From Stenotrophomonas maltophilia (GTDB lineage: Bacteria; Pseudomonadota; Gammaproteobacteria; Xanthomonadales; Xanthomonadaceae), in assembly GCF_900186865.1 (NCBI RefSeq), contig NZ_LT906480.1, positions 4,358,001 to 4,422,000 on the forward strand: DNA of 64,000 bases. Direction: 5' to 3'. Positions 53,475 to 62,386 of the stretch are shown here, piece by piece. The notes under the pieces are model-generated. The model was not told where the DNA came from. It saw only the letters and a list, made by a program, of their open reading frames with translations, and did no database searches. A program made the position numbers and the translations under genes. Numbering within the stretch: the first letter of the stretch is position 1; each line of letters starts with the position of its first letter.

Positions 53475-54839
53475 TCAGGACAACATCGACTGGCCGATGC
53501 GCAGGCTGCTGCGGCGCAGGCGCCAGCCCATCAGGATGGCAGCGGCGGTCAGGCCAACGATCAGGCCGATCCACATGCCCTGCGGGCCCATGCCCAGGCC
53601 CAGGCCGAGCCCGGCGCCGAGCGGCATGCCCAGGCCCCAGTACGCGAACATGGCGATGAACATCGGCACGCGGGTGTCTTTCAGGCCGCGCAGCGCGCCG
53701 GCCGACAGTACCTGGATGCCATCCGGGAACTGGAAGGTGGCCGCGTACAGCAGCAGCGTCGAGGCCAGGCCGGCCACCGCCAGGTCGTTGGTGTAGACAC
53801 CGACGATGGCATCGTGGCCGAACAGCAGCACCGCCGCCGACAGCGTCTGCGTGCCCATGATGATCGCGTAGCCGGCCCAGGCCGCACGCCGTACGCCGAA
53901 GCCATCGCCACGGCCAACCGCATGGCCGACGCGCACGGTGGTGGCCTCGGCCACGCCCATCGGGATCATGAAGCACAGCTGCGCCACGTTGATCGCGATC
54001 TGGTGCGCGGCCGCTTCATTCGCACCCAGGCGGCCGATCAGCAGCGCGGTGACGATGAACAGGCCGCCTTCCATCAGCACGGTAATGCCGATCGGCAGGC
54101 CGGTGCGCAGCAGGTCCCAGATCGCCTTCCAGCGCGGTCCTTCGAAGTGCGAGAACAGCTGCAGGTGGGCGAAGCGCTTGGTGCGCCACAGGTAGAGGGC
54201 AAACGCCGTGGCCTGCAGCCACATCATCACCGCCGAAGCGATGCCCAGGCCTTCCGCACCCAGTTCCGGGAAACCGAGCTTGCCGTTGGCCAGCACGTAG
54301 CCCATCGGCGCCAGCACCAGCAGGCCGCCGAAGCCGAGCAGCATGGTCGGCAACGTCCAGTGCATGCCTTCGCTCAGGTAACGCATGCAGAAGTACAGGG
54401 TCAGTGCGGGCCCGCCCCAGCGCACCGCGTGCAGGAACGCGGTCGCCCCCGGCACGATGTCCGGCGCGATCCCGAACGCTGGCAGCAGCGGCGGCACCAC
54501 CGTGAGGAAGGTGAACATGATCAGGCCCAGGCCCAGCGCCAACCACAACGCCTGGCGGAACAGCGGGCCGATTTCGCGCTCGCGGCCGGCGCCGTGCAGC
54601 TGCGATACCGAGGCGGTGAGCGAGATCAGGGTGCCGATCGGGATCAGCATCGGCAGCCACAACAGCGCCGTGCCGATGGTCACCGCGGCCAGGGTCGCGG
54701 TGGCGTGGTGGCCGGCAATGACGTTGTCGACGAAGGAGATCAGACCGGTGGACACATGCCCGAGCACAAGCGGCAGGGCGAGCAGACCGGTGGCGCCGAC
54801 TTCCTTGCTGAAGCGCGGCGTGGAGGTTGCAGTAGACAT
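53475..54839 (-). CDS. MATE-family multidrug efflux transporter
   Basis: A 454-residue inner-membrane antiporter with 12 helices in two halves. The N-terminal half opens LLALPLVLGHVSTGLISFVDNVIAGHHATATLAAVTIG (Gly/Ala-rich helix 2), the NorM-type hallmark, and the centre has EAAAHQIAINVAQLCFMIPMGVAEATTVRVGHAVG. It would export cationic compounds with Na+ or H+. The ATG at 54839 is used. It lies 115 bases before the sppA start on the same strand. Confidence 0.94.
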   Translation of the reverse strand: MSTATSTPRFSKEVGATGLLALPLVLGHVSTGLISFVDNVIAGHHATATLAAVTIGTALLWLPMLIPIGTLISLTASVSQLHGAGREREIGPLFRQALWLALGLGLIMFTFLTVVPPLLPAFGIAPDIVPGATAFLHAVRWGGPALTLYFCMRYLSEGMHWTLPTMLLGFGGLLVLAPMGYVLANGKLGFPELGAEGLGIASAVMMWLQATAFALYLWRTKRFAHLQLFSHFEGPRWKAIWDLLRTGLPIGITVLMEGGLFIVTALLIGRLGANEAAAHQIAINVAQLCFMIPMGVAEATTVRVGHAVGRGDGFGVRRAAWAGYAIIMGTQTLSAAVLLFGHDAIVGVYTNDLAVAGLASTLLLYAATFQFPDGIQVLSAGALRGLKDTRVPMFIAMFAYWGLGMPLGAGLGLGLGMGPQGMWIGLIVGLTAAAILMGWRLRRSSLRIGQSMLS

Positions 54840-54998
54840 AAGGTGCTTGACGCGAACTACGGTTGCGCGCGAAGGGCACAGGCACCGGGTTGCGGCCGGT
54901 CATCTTACGCGCGCAGCGCGCGCATTCCCATGACATGGCGTGAATGCTGGGTTCCGGCAGGCCTCGGCATCACGCGTTGCGATCGCGTTACGAACAGA

Positions 54999-55072
54999 AA
55001 AGGGGACGGAGGGGATTAAGTCGTTTCAAGCCCGACTGTGCCGAACACGACTTAATCCCCTCCGTCCCCTTT
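54999..55072. repeat. 26-bp perfect inverted repeat, probable terminator of the DUF3106 operon
   Basis: AAAGGGGACGGAGGGGATTA (first 20 of 26 bases, 54999-55024) is repeated exactly inverted at 55047-55072, with a 22-base spacer. It lies three bases after the DUF3106 stop on the minus strand, so it would form a strong 3' stem-loop there. The purine-rich arms repeat GGGGA. It is a third repeat type in this window. Confidence 0.85.
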
Positions 55073-55074
55073 GT

Positions 55075-55659
55075 TTACTGGCCGGCCTGGCGCTTGAGCC
55101 AGGCATCGCGCTCGGCGGCCGGCACGGCGAGGAACGCGCCTCGCACCGTGTCACGCTCCTGCGGTGGCGTGCGCTGCGCGACCAGGGTCAGTTGGGCCAG
55201 CTGCGCCGGGCTGAGCTGGCGCAGCACGGCCAGCGCGGCCTCGCGCTGTTCCGGTGGCACGAAGCCGAACAGGCCGTGCAGCTTGGGGAACTCCAGTCCC
55301 AGCTGCGGGCCCAGCCGCCAGCCCTCGCGGAAGGCCTGGTCCTGCGCCAGGAACTGCTCGCGCAGGCGCTGCTGCTGGTCCGCCGGCAGCGCATTGAACC
55401 GCGCCGCAGCCTGCCGGATGCGCTCCCGCTCGCTCTCCGGCAGGGCGCGCCAGGCCGCGTAGTCGGCACGGCGCTGACGCTGCTGCTGGGCGTCGAGCTG
55501 GGTGAACGCAGCGGGCGTCGTGTTTGTGGTGGCCGGAGCGGGAGCCGCCGGTGAACTGCCCGGCACTGGCGGCGGCAGCGGCACGCTCAAGGTCTGCGGC
55601 GCGGCGGACAGCGCCAACGGCAGGGCCAGCAGCAGGCTGGCGAACAGGGTCTTATTCAT
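55075..55659 (-). CDS. DUF3106-family exported protein
   Basis: A 194-residue protein with a signal peptide (TLFASLLLALPLALSA) and a Gln/Arg-rich helical body: RADYAAWRALPESERERIRQ and RQLSPAQLAQLTLVAQ. The repeating W-x-x-L-(P/x)-x-x-x-R/Q pattern is the DUF3106 hallmark. The ATG at 55659 overlaps the upstream gene by eight bases, so the two are translationally coupled. Function is unknown. Confidence 0.82.
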   Translation of the reverse strand: MNKTLFASLLLALPLALSAAPQTLSVPLPPPVPGSSPAAPAPATTNTTPAAFTQLDAQQQRQRRADYAAWRALPESERERIRQAAARFNALPADQQQRLREQFLAQDQAFREGWRLGPQLGLEFPKLHGLFGFVPPEQREAALAVLRQLSPAQLAQLTLVAQRTPPQERDTVRGAFLAVPAAERDAWLKRQAGQ

Positions 55660-56656
55660 CGGCGGCAGCGGTTTCCAGCGTGGCGCTGGCCGGCTCGGGC
55701 CGGCTCGGCCTGGATTGCGATTCGTCCACCGGCAACGGGCCGCCGGCGGCGGTCCAGGCATACAGATCGGCATCGGCCACCAGCGGATAGTCGCGGTCGG
55801 CCAGCATCATGGCGTCGTCGGAGGCTTGGGCCGGGGTCGCATCCGGCGTGGCATTGACCTTGCTCGGCGGAAGCGCTTCCACCGTGACCGGGCCAGCTTC
55901 GCCCACTACCCCTTCCGGCAGTGGAGCGTCGCTACCGGATGAATGTCCTTGCCAGTAGCGCCAGCCCAGTGCCGCGGCCAACAGCACCGCCACCGTCACC
56001 AGCAGGATCACCGGGCCGCGCCAGCGCGGCCTGGCATTGGGACGCCGCCGCTTGCCCTGGGCGGCCGCACGATCATCGCGCTGCGGTGCGCGCCAGCTGG
56101 TCGCGGGAGCTTCATTGCTGGCGGCCGACGCAGCCGGCTGTTGCAGCTGCTGCAGGCGCTTGGCCGGCAGGTCGCGGATGCGCAGCTGCACCTGTTCGGC
56201 CAGCTGGCGCCATGCCGACGCATCGGGCTGGCCGTGCGCATCACGGGGGCAGGCATCAGCCAGCAGGTGCTGGTAGCCCGCTTCGTCCTGGTCGAGCACG
56301 CGCATGGCGATACCCTCGTCCAGACTGCCGCCCACCCGCAGCAGGAATGCCAAGCGCGGCAGCGGTCCCATCTCGCCCAGCGCGGCCAACGGCGGCAGCC
56401 ACTGGCCGCCCACCGGCTCGCGCAGCGCCTGGCGCTGGCCCAGCAGGGTCCAGAAGCGGGTCGGCCACTGCGCCATCGGCAGGTCGCTGGCGACCGCGGC
56501 GAAGGCGCGCATCACCGCCACCAGGGTCTGCTCGGCTCGCGCGGCATCGCCGCACTGCAGCTCAGCCACCACCAGGGCGCGGCGCTCGACGCCGCGCAGG
56601 AACGCCGGCAGCGCGCCGGCCGCGGTCGAGGAAACAGGGGCGGGCACAGCCGTCAT
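55652..56656 (-). CDS. Hypothetical single-span protein upstream of DUF3106
   Basis: A 334-residue protein. The N-terminal 170 residues are helical and contain FLLRVGGSLDEGIAMRVLDQDEAGYQHLLADACP; a basic stretch (GKRRRPNARPRW) leads into one membrane helix (GPVILLVTVAVLLAAALGW, about residues 213-232), and the last 95 residues are Ala/Pro-rich and acidic, outside the membrane. The layout suits an anti-sigma-like or envelope-tethered protein, but no sigma factor is adjacent. It overlaps the DUF3106 gene by eight bases. I do not recognise it. Confidence 0.7.
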   Translation of the reverse strand: MTAVPAPVSSTAAGALPAFLRGVERRALVVAELQCGDAARAEQTLVAVMRAFAAVASDLPMAQWPTRFWTLLGQRQALREPVGGQWLPPLAALGEMGPLPRLAFLLRVGGSLDEGIAMRVLDQDEAGYQHLLADACPRDAHGQPDASAWRQLAEQVQLRIRDLPAKRLQQLQQPAASAASNEAPATSWRAPQRDDRAAAQGKRRRPNARPRWRGPVILLVTVAVLLAAALGWRYWQGHSSGSDAPLPEGVVGEAGPVTVEALPPSKVNATPDATPAQASDDAMMLADRDYPLVADADLYAWTAAGGPLPVDESQSRPSRPEPASATLETAAADE

Positions 56657-57069
56657 CGGTCACTCCAAAGGTCTGCCGGCATGATAGCGGCAGCCCATCG
56701 GCACCCGTAGGACTTGCGCGCGCAGGCACTTCGTGCTGCAGGTTGTGCACAGCACCACGCCCGCCTCGGGGAAAACTGCGGCATCCAGCTGAATTCACTC
56801 TGTTTCAGCAATGTTTCACACTCAAGTTGTTGATTTTGAATGACTTTAAAGTGTGGCGATTTTTTGACCAACCCAAGCGTGAGCTCGTCGCCATCGGCCT
56901 CCTGCGTTCCCGTCGACCGGTAACGCACAACGTTATCCACAGAACATGTGGATAAGACTGAATCTCCAATGGACACCGATATTTAGGTGACATTTATGAT
57001 TCGACGGAGGCCCTCCGGCAGTCTCTGGCTCCTGCCATCCGCGCGCGCATGGCCCGTTACACTGGCCCG
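56657..57069. other. 413-base AT-richer interval before priA
   Basis: No gene is visible. The stretch 56800-57000 is unusually AT-rich for the window and holds the DnaA boxes listed separately, with T-runs such as GATTTTTTGACC and ATATTTAGGTGACATTTATG. It should carry the priA promoter. Confidence 0.6.
56933..56955. promoter_or_regulatory. Two inverted consensus DnaA boxes before priA
   Basis: TTATCCACA at 56933-56941 and its exact inverse TGTGGATAA at 56947-56955 are perfect R1-type DnaA boxes facing each other across five bases. They lie 115 bases before the priA start. DnaA could regulate priA, or the site could titrate DnaA. Confidence 0.85.
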
Positions 57070-59247
57070 ATGCTTTCACCCATTCCGACCCTGCAGGTCG
57101 CCCTGCCCGTCCCGCTGCCGCGCCTGTTCGACTACCTGTCACCAGAGAGCGATGGCCCCACGGTCGCGGTCGGCTGCCGCCTGAAGGTACCGTTCGGCAA
57201 CCGCGAGCTGGTCGGCGTGGTGGTGGGGCACGGCCAGACCGATGACGGCCAGGAACTGCGCCAGGCCTTGGCCTGGTGCGACCCGCAACCGCTGCTCCAG
57301 GGCGAGCTGTGGCACAGCCTGCAGTGGCTGGCGCGCTACACCCATGCGCCACTGGGCGAGGTGCTGAGCACCGCCCTGCCGGGCCCGCTGCGCCATGGCG
57401 ACGCCCTGCCCGACACCCATCACTGGGGCTGGCAGCTGACCGCCGAAGGCCGCGCCCAGCGCGAAAAACTGCGCGCCGGCAGCCGCCCCCGGCAGCTGGC
57501 CGAGCTGCTGGCCGACGCCATCGTCGATGAGGACGTGCTGGGCGAACGCATGGACGACTGGCGCACCGCCGCGCGCAGCCTGGCCAAGCGCGAGCTGGCC
57601 GAACGCGTGGCGCTGCGCGTCGCTCCGCAGCACGCGCAGCCACTGCCTGGCCCCACCCTCAACACGGAGCAGGCAGAGGCCGTGGCGGCGATCAACGCAG
57701 TCGAGGGCTTCCAACCGTTCCTGCTGGATGGCGTAACCGGCAGCGGCAAGACCGAGGTCTACCTGCAGGCCATCATCCACTGCCTGGCCCAAGGCAAGCA
57801 GGCGCTGGTGCTGGTGCCGGAAATCGGCCTCACCCCGCAGACCCTGGCACGCTTCCGCGGCCGCCTCGGCATCGCCGTGCATGCACTGCATTCGGGATTG
57901 AACGACAACGAGCGCGCCCGGGTCTGGGCGGCGGCTTCGCGCGGCGAGGCACGGGTGATCGTCGGCACCCGCTCGGCGGTGTTCACGCCGCTGCCGCAGG
58001 CCGGCCTGCTGATCGTCGACGAGGAGCATGACGGCAGCTACAAGCAGCAGGACGGCATCCGCTACCACGCACGCGATTTCGCTCTGGTCCGGGGCAAGGC
58101 GCTGGGCGTTCCGGTGCTGCTGGGCAGCGCTACGCCTTCACTGGAGACGCTGCACAACGCCTATGCCGGGCGCTACACCCACCTGCGCCTGAAGCAGCGT
58201 GCCGGTGATGCGCGGCCACCGCGCGTGCGCATCCTTGATGTGCGCAAGCGACCATTGCATGACGGCCTCTCGGCCGACGTGCTGGCCGGCATCGGCGAGC
58301 ACCTGCAGCGCGGCCAGCAGGTGCTGGTGTTCAAGAACCGCCGTGGCTATGCGCCGGTACTGCTGTGCCACGACTGCGGCTGGACCGCGCCATGCAACCG
58401 CTGCGATGCACCGATGACCGTGCATGGCGGCGGTCGTCGCCTGCAGTGCCATCACTGCGGCGCGCGGCAACCGGCGCCGCTGGCATGCCCCGCGTGCGGG
58501 AGTCTGGCGCTGCAACCGCAGGGCATCGGCACCGAGCGCCTGGAAGAACATCTCACCGCCGCCTTCGCCGACTTCCCGGTGGTGCGCATCGACCGCAGCA
58601 CCACCTCGCGACGCGATGCACTGGAACAACAGCTGGCGAAACTGGGCGACCAGCCCGGCATCCTGGTCGGCACGCAGATCCTGGCCAAGGGCCACGACCT
58701 GCCCAAGCTGACCCTGGTGGTGGTGGTCGGCATCGACGAGGGCCTGTTCTCGGCCGACTTCCGCGCCAGCGAGAAACTGGCGCAGCAGCTGATCCAGGTC
58801 GCCGGTCGCGCCGGACGCGCGCGCGACCCGGGCGAAGTCTGGCTGCAGACGCATCACCCGGGGCACCCACTGCTGGAGACCCTGGTCAGCGGTGGCTACC
58901 ACCCGTTCGCGCAGGCCGAGTTGAACCAGCGCCAGGCCGCAGGATTCCCGCCGTTCGCGCATCTGGCGCTGATGCGCGCCGAAGCGCAGCAGGTGGAGCA
59001 TGCCAATGCATTCCTGCTGGCAGCGCGACAGCTGCTGGGCGAGCAGGACGTGGTGGAAGCCTATGGACCCATGCCGGCGCCGATGCCACGGCGCGCCGGT
59101 TACCAGCGCGCCCAGCTGCTGCTGTCTGCCGCGCAGCGGCCACCGCTGCACGGGGTGCTTTCGCAACTGGTACCGCAGCTGTATGCGCTGCCGGAAGCAC
59201 GCAAGGTGCGCTGGTCGCTGGATGTGGATCCGACGGATCTTTATTGA
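57070..59247 (+). CDS. priA: Primosomal replication protein N' (PriA helicase)
   Basis: A 725-residue 3'-5' helicase that rebuilds stalled forks. The N-terminal 3'BD domain (LQVALPVPLPRLFDYL) is followed by Walker A (DGVTGSGKTEVYLQ), the DEEH box (IVDEEHDGSYKQQ), and the zinc-binding domain with eight Cys (CHDCGWTAPCNRCD … CHHCGARQPAPLACPACG) inserted between helicase motifs. Motif VI ends AGRAGRARDPGEVWLQ. The ATG at 57070 (MLSPIPTLQVA) is the natural start. It stands alone, preceded by DnaA boxes. Confidence 0.97.
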   Translation: MLSPIPTLQVALPVPLPRLFDYLSPESDGPTVAVGCRLKVPFGNRELVGVVVGHGQTDDGQELRQALAWCDPQPLLQGELWHSLQWLARYTHAPLGEVLSTALPGPLRHGDALPDTHHWGWQLTAEGRAQREKLRAGSRPRQLAELLADAIVDEDVLGERMDDWRTAARSLAKRELAERVALRVAPQHAQPLPGPTLNTEQAEAVAAINAVEGFQPFLLDGVTGSGKTEVYLQAIIHCLAQGKQALVLVPEIGLTPQTLARFRGRLGIAVHALHSGLNDNERARVWAAASRGEARVIVGTRSAVFTPLPQAGLLIVDEEHDGSYKQQDGIRYHARDFALVRGKALGVPVLLGSATPSLETLHNAYAGRYTHLRLKQRAGDARPPRVRILDVRKRPLHDGLSADVLAGIGEHLQRGQQVLVFKNRRGYAPVLLCHDCGWTAPCNRCDAPMTVHGGGRRLQCHHCGARQPAPLACPACGSLALQPQGIGTERLEEHLTAAFADFPVVRIDRSTTSRRDALEQQLAKLGDQPGILVGTQILAKGHDLPKLTLVVVVGIDEGLFSADFRASEKLAQQLIQVAGRAGRARDPGEVWLQTHHPGHPLLETLVSGGYHPFAQAELNQRQAAGFPPFAHLALMRAEAQQVEHANAFLLAARQLLGEQDVVEAYGPMPAPMPRRAGYQRAQLLLSAAQRPPLHGVLSQLVPQLYALPEARKVRWSLDVDPTDLY

Positions 59248-59331
59248 GGGGTCAGAGCCTACCCGTCGGGTGGGATCCGACCCCGATGCCCTGGGGTCGG
59301 ATCCCTTTTCGCAGAAAAGGGCTCTGACCCC
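59248..59331. repeat. Two GGGGTC-type palindromic repeats in tandem
   Basis: Unit 1, GGGGTCAGAGCC … GGGATCCGACCCC (59248-59284), and unit 2, GGGGTCGGATCCC … GGGCTCTGACCCC (59293-59331), are inverted with respect to each other. They lie between priA and the glutathione transferase, both of which end here, so they could also act as a two-way terminator. Confidence 0.8.
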
Positions 59332-59343
59332 GGACGCTTTCGC

Positions 59344-59964
59344 TTACGTCAGCGGCGACATCACGCCGCGCTGGTAGGCGGGGCGCTCGCGAAGACGGGC
59401 GTACCAGTCGGCCAGGTGCGGCAGTTCCGGACGCTGGATCGGCAGTTCGAACCAGGCATAGATCAGCGAGCCCAGCGGGATGTCACCCATCGCGAATGTC
59501 TCGCCGGACAGCCACGGCTGCTTGGCCAGGGTGGCATCGGCCATCGCCAGGTAGTCGCCGGCGCGTACGATGGCGGCATTGATCCGCGCTTCGTCGCGGT
59601 CGGCCGGGGCGGTGCGCATGATGCCCCAGATCAGGTCGGTGTACAGCGGCGCCATGCGCGAGGTGCTCCAGTCCATCCACTTCTCGGCCTGGGCGCGTTC
59701 CATCGGCTCTTCGGCGTACAGCGTGCCCAGCGCGTAGCGCGCACTCAGGTAGCGCACGATGGCGTTCGATTCCCACAGCGGCAGGCCGTGGTCTTCGATC
59801 ACCGGTACCAGGCCATTGGGATTCATCGCCTGGTATTCCGGCGTCTGCGTGCCGCCGTGGCTGCCACCGACCTCGATGGACTCGTACGGCAGGCCGATTT
59901 CCTCGGCACACCACAGCACCTTGCGGACGTTGCTGGAATTGCGGCGGCCCCAGATCTTCAACAT
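59344..59964 (-). CDS. Glutathione S-transferase family protein
   Basis: A 206-residue GST. The thioredoxin-like part opens KIWGRRNSSNVRKVLWCAEE, with SSNVRK as the usual Ser-containing glutathione activation site, then NPNGLVPVIEDHGLPLWESNAIVRYL. The C-terminal helical domain ends with ADWYARLRERPAYQRGVM. It is close to the GstB-type group acting on halogenated or isomerisable compounds. The ATG at 59964 is used. Confidence 0.93.
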   Translation of the reverse strand: MLKIWGRRNSSNVRKVLWCAEEIGLPYESIEVGGSHGGTQTPEYQAMNPNGLVPVIEDHGLPLWESNAIVRYLSARYALGTLYAEEPMERAQAEKWMDWSTSRMAPLYTDLIWGIMRTAPADRDEARINAAIVRAGDYLAMADATLAKQPWLSGETFAMGDIPLGSLIYAWFELPIQRPELPHLADWYARLRERPAYQRGVMSPLT

Positions 59965-60057
59965 GCGGGTAATCCTTGCTGGCAATGCGAGCGGCAACGA
60001 TACCCCTGATCGGGCGGGGTGTGTGCATGCGGGATGCGGAATCTGGCATCCGGGGAT

Positions 60058-60111
60058 TGCCGGCCAGCGGCCGGCACTACCGGTTCCTCGCTGGCCAGCG
60101 GTCGGCATTAC
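60058..60111 (-). repeat. Tandem SMAG elements
   Basis: In reverse orientation a perfect unit GCCGGCCAGCGGCCGGC-A-CTAC (60058-60080) is followed by a degenerate one, GCTGGCCAGCGGTCGGC-A-TTAC (60089-60111). The TTAC of the second supplies the TAA stop of the NYN gene. Confidence 0.85.
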
Positions 60112-60887
60112 CGGTTCTTTTTCGGCAGCGCGCGCACGTAGGACGACTTGCCATCCTTCTTCAGTTCGAACAGGCCGATCGCTGCCAGCAGATCGCTGAG
60201 CTTGCCGTAGCCATAGTTGCGCGGGTCGAACGACGCCTGGTTGCCGATCTGGCTGCCGACCGGGCCGAGGTGCGACCAGCCATCCTCGCCCTCGGCCGCG
60301 GACACCGCGCGACGCAGCATCTTCACCAGCCGCGTGTCGCTGCGCATTTCCGCACCGCTCTTGCGCGGGCGCGCATCGTCGTTGGCCACCGGCTCGTTCG
60401 AGGCCTGTTCGCTGGATGCCTGTTCGGTATCCGGCACGCTGGCGTGGGTCTGGCCCAGTGCTTCCAGGTAGGTGAATTTCGAGCACGCATTGACGAACGG
60501 CTCGGGTGTTTTCTTCTCGCCGAAACCGTACACCTTCACGCCATCGGTCAACAGGCGCATCACCATCGGGGTGAAGTCCGCATCGCTGGAGACGATGGCA
60601 AAGCCATCCAGGTTGCGCGCGTACAGCAGGTCCATGGCATCGATCACCATCGCCATGTCCGAGGCATTCTTGCCCTTGCTGTAGGCGAACTGCTGGATGG
60701 GACGGATCGCATACTCATGCAGCACCGCTTCCCACCCCTTCAGTCGCGGGCTCTTCCAGTTGCCATAGGCGCGGCGCACGTTGGCCACCCCATAGCGGGC
60801 CACTTCGGCCAACACCTCGTCGATCTTCGAGGCCGGCGCATTGTCGGCGTCGATCAACAGGGCGATGCGCTTTTCCGGTTCGCTCAT
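60108..60887 (-). CDS. NYN-domain (LabA-like) ribonuclease with C-terminal OST-HTH-like domain
   Basis: A 259-residue protein. The N-terminal 150 residues are a PIN-like NYN nuclease fold: LLIDADNAPAS supplies the first acidic metal ligand and IVSSDADFTPMVM the second Asp pair. A linker rich in Ser and Glu follows, and the C-terminal 80 residues (SDTRLVKMLRRAVSAAEGEDGW … KLSDLLAAIGLFEL) look like a LOTUS/OST-HTH RNA-binding domain. The ATG at 60887 follows GAGGAG. Its stop is in a SMAG element. It may cut structured RNA. Confidence 0.85.
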   Translation of the reverse strand: MSEPEKRIALLIDADNAPASKIDEVLAEVARYGVANVRRAYGNWKSPRLKGWEAVLHEYAIRPIQQFAYSKGKNASDMAMVIDAMDLLYARNLDGFAIVSSDADFTPMVMRLLTDGVKVYGFGEKKTPEPFVNACSKFTYLEALGQTHASVPDTEQASSEQASNEPVANDDARPRKSGAEMRSDTRLVKMLRRAVSAAEGEDGWSHLGPVGSQIGNQASFDPRNYGYGKLSDLLAAIGLFELKKDGKSSYVRALPKKNR

Positions 60888-61010
60888 GGACTCCTCGCGG
60901 GCGGTTGCCTGAACCCGAGTATCGCCGATCCACGCGGGCGCTGACGTGACAGGCAGTCGCCGTGCGAAGATGCCAGGCGCTTCCCCCAATGCCCCCACTG
61001 GAGTGAGTCG

Positions 61011-62291
61011 ATGAGTCGCGAGCGCGTTCCCCACCTGGTTGTTGTCGGCGGCGGTTTTGCCGGTCTCTGGGCCACCCGTGCCCTGGCCCGCGAGCGCATA
61101 CGCATCACCCTGGTCGACCGCCGCAACCATCATCTGTTCCAGCCGCTGCTGTACCAGGTGGCCACCGCCGGCCTGTCCGCGCCGGATATCGCTGCACCAC
61201 TGCGCCATATCCTCGGCCACCAGCGCAACGTGGAAGTCCGCCTCGGCGAAGTGGTCGCCATCGACAAACAGGCCCGGCAGATCCGCATGGCCGATGGCAG
61301 CACGCTGGACTACGACAGCCTGCTGCTGGCCACCGGCGCCACCCACGCCTACTTCGGCAACGACCAGTGGGCCGATGATGCGCCCGGCCTGAAGACGCTG
61401 GACGATGCGATCGCGCTGCGCCGCAAGCTGCTGCTGGCGTTCGAGCGTGCCGAAGCAGAACCGGACCCGACGAAGAATGCCGCATGGCTGAGCTTCGCGG
61501 TGGTCGGTGGCGGTCCCACTGGTGTTGAACTGGCCGGCACCCTGGCCGAGATCGCGCGGCATACGTTGCGCAACGAATTCCGCCACATCGACCCGGCCAG
61601 CGCCAAGGTGCGGCTGGTCGAGGCCGGCCCGCGCGTGCTGTCCTCGTTCCCGGAAGTGCTTTCGCTGAAAGCACGCCGCCAGCTGGAAAAGCTGGGCGTG
61701 GAAGTGCTGACCGGTACCCCGGTGAGCGACATCGACAGCCAGGGCTTCACGCTCGGTGACCAGTTCGTGCCGGCCCGCACCGTGGTCTGGGCCGCCGGCG
61801 TGGCCGCTTCACCGCTGGCGCGCACGCTGGACGTGCCGCTGGACCGCGCCGGCCGCGTGCCGGTGCAACCGGACCTGACCCTGCCCGATCACCCGGAGCT
61901 GTTCGTGGCCGGTGACCTGGCCGCACTGAGCCAGGCCGACGGCAAGCCGGTACCCGGCGTGGCACCCGCTGCCAAGCAGATGGGCAAATACGTGGCCGAG
62001 GTGATCCGCGCACGCCTGCACGGCAAGCCCGAGCCCGGCCCGTTCAAGTACGCCGACTACGGCAACCTGGCCACCATCGGTCGCATGGCCGCGATCGTGC
62101 ACCTGGGCCGGCTGCAGCTGTCGGGCGTGCTGGCCTGGTGGTTCTGGCTGGCCGCGCACGTGTTCTTCCTGATCGGCTTCCGCAACCGCATCGTGGTGCT
62201 GCTGAACTGGGCCGTGGCGTACTGGAGCTACCAGCGCAGCGCACGCATCATCTTCGGCGATGACCAGGAAGACCGGCGACCCCGGCGGTAG
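61011..62291 (+). CDS. ndh: Type II NADH dehydrogenase
   Basis: A 426-residue two-dinucleotide-fold flavoprotein that moves electrons from NADH to ubiquinone without pumping protons. FAD motif VVGGGFAGLWATRAL (residues 10-24) and NAD motif VVGGGPTGVELAGTL lie at the expected spacing. ATGATHAYFG and PELFVAGDLAAL complete the FAD site. A membrane-anchoring C-terminus (LSGVLAWWFWLAAHVFFLIGF) is present. Its TAG stop is part of the GTAG of a SMAG unit. Confidence 0.95.
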   Translation: MSRERVPHLVVVGGGFAGLWATRALARERIRITLVDRRNHHLFQPLLYQVATAGLSAPDIAAPLRHILGHQRNVEVRLGEVVAIDKQARQIRMADGSTLDYDSLLLATGATHAYFGNDQWADDAPGLKTLDDAIALRRKLLLAFERAEAEPDPTKNAAWLSFAVVGGGPTGVELAGTLAEIARHTLRNEFRHIDPASAKVRLVEAGPRVLSSFPEVLSLKARRQLEKLGVEVLTGTPVSDIDSQGFTLGDQFVPARTVVWAAGVAASPLARTLDVPLDRAGRVPVQPDLTLPDHPELFVAGDLAALSQADGKPVPGVAPAAKQMGKYVAEVIRARLHGKPEPGPFKYADYGNLATIGRMAAIVHLGRLQLSGVLAWWFWLAAHVFFLIGFRNRIVVLLNWAVAYWSYQRSARIIFGDDQEDRRPRR

Positions 62292-62311
62292 TGCCGGCCG
62301 CTGGCCGGCTG
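62288..62311 (+). repeat. SMAG element
   Basis: GTAG-T-GCCGGCC-GCT-GGCCGGC in single copy, with the TAG of the head serving as the ndh stop. A partial GGGGTC-type repeat follows near 62324-62354. Confidence 0.9.
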
Positions 62312-62363
62312 CCGCGCGGTCCGTCCCCTCTCCGCAGGAAAGGGCTCTGACTCCGTCAACATC

Positions 62364-62386
62364 ATCCATGCATGGCGTGGATCTAC
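62364..62386 (-). repeat. SMAG-like palindrome with reverse CTAC head
   Basis: ATCCATGCATGGCGTGGAT followed by CTAC (62383-62386). On the minus strand this is a GTAG-headed hairpin whose TAG is the stop codon of the gene ending at 62383. Confidence 0.7.

Noticed and set aside
56800..57000. Chromosomal origin of replication
   Set aside because: There are only two DnaA boxes, and no dnaA, dnaN or rpmH gene is near. The region fits a regulated priA promoter better.
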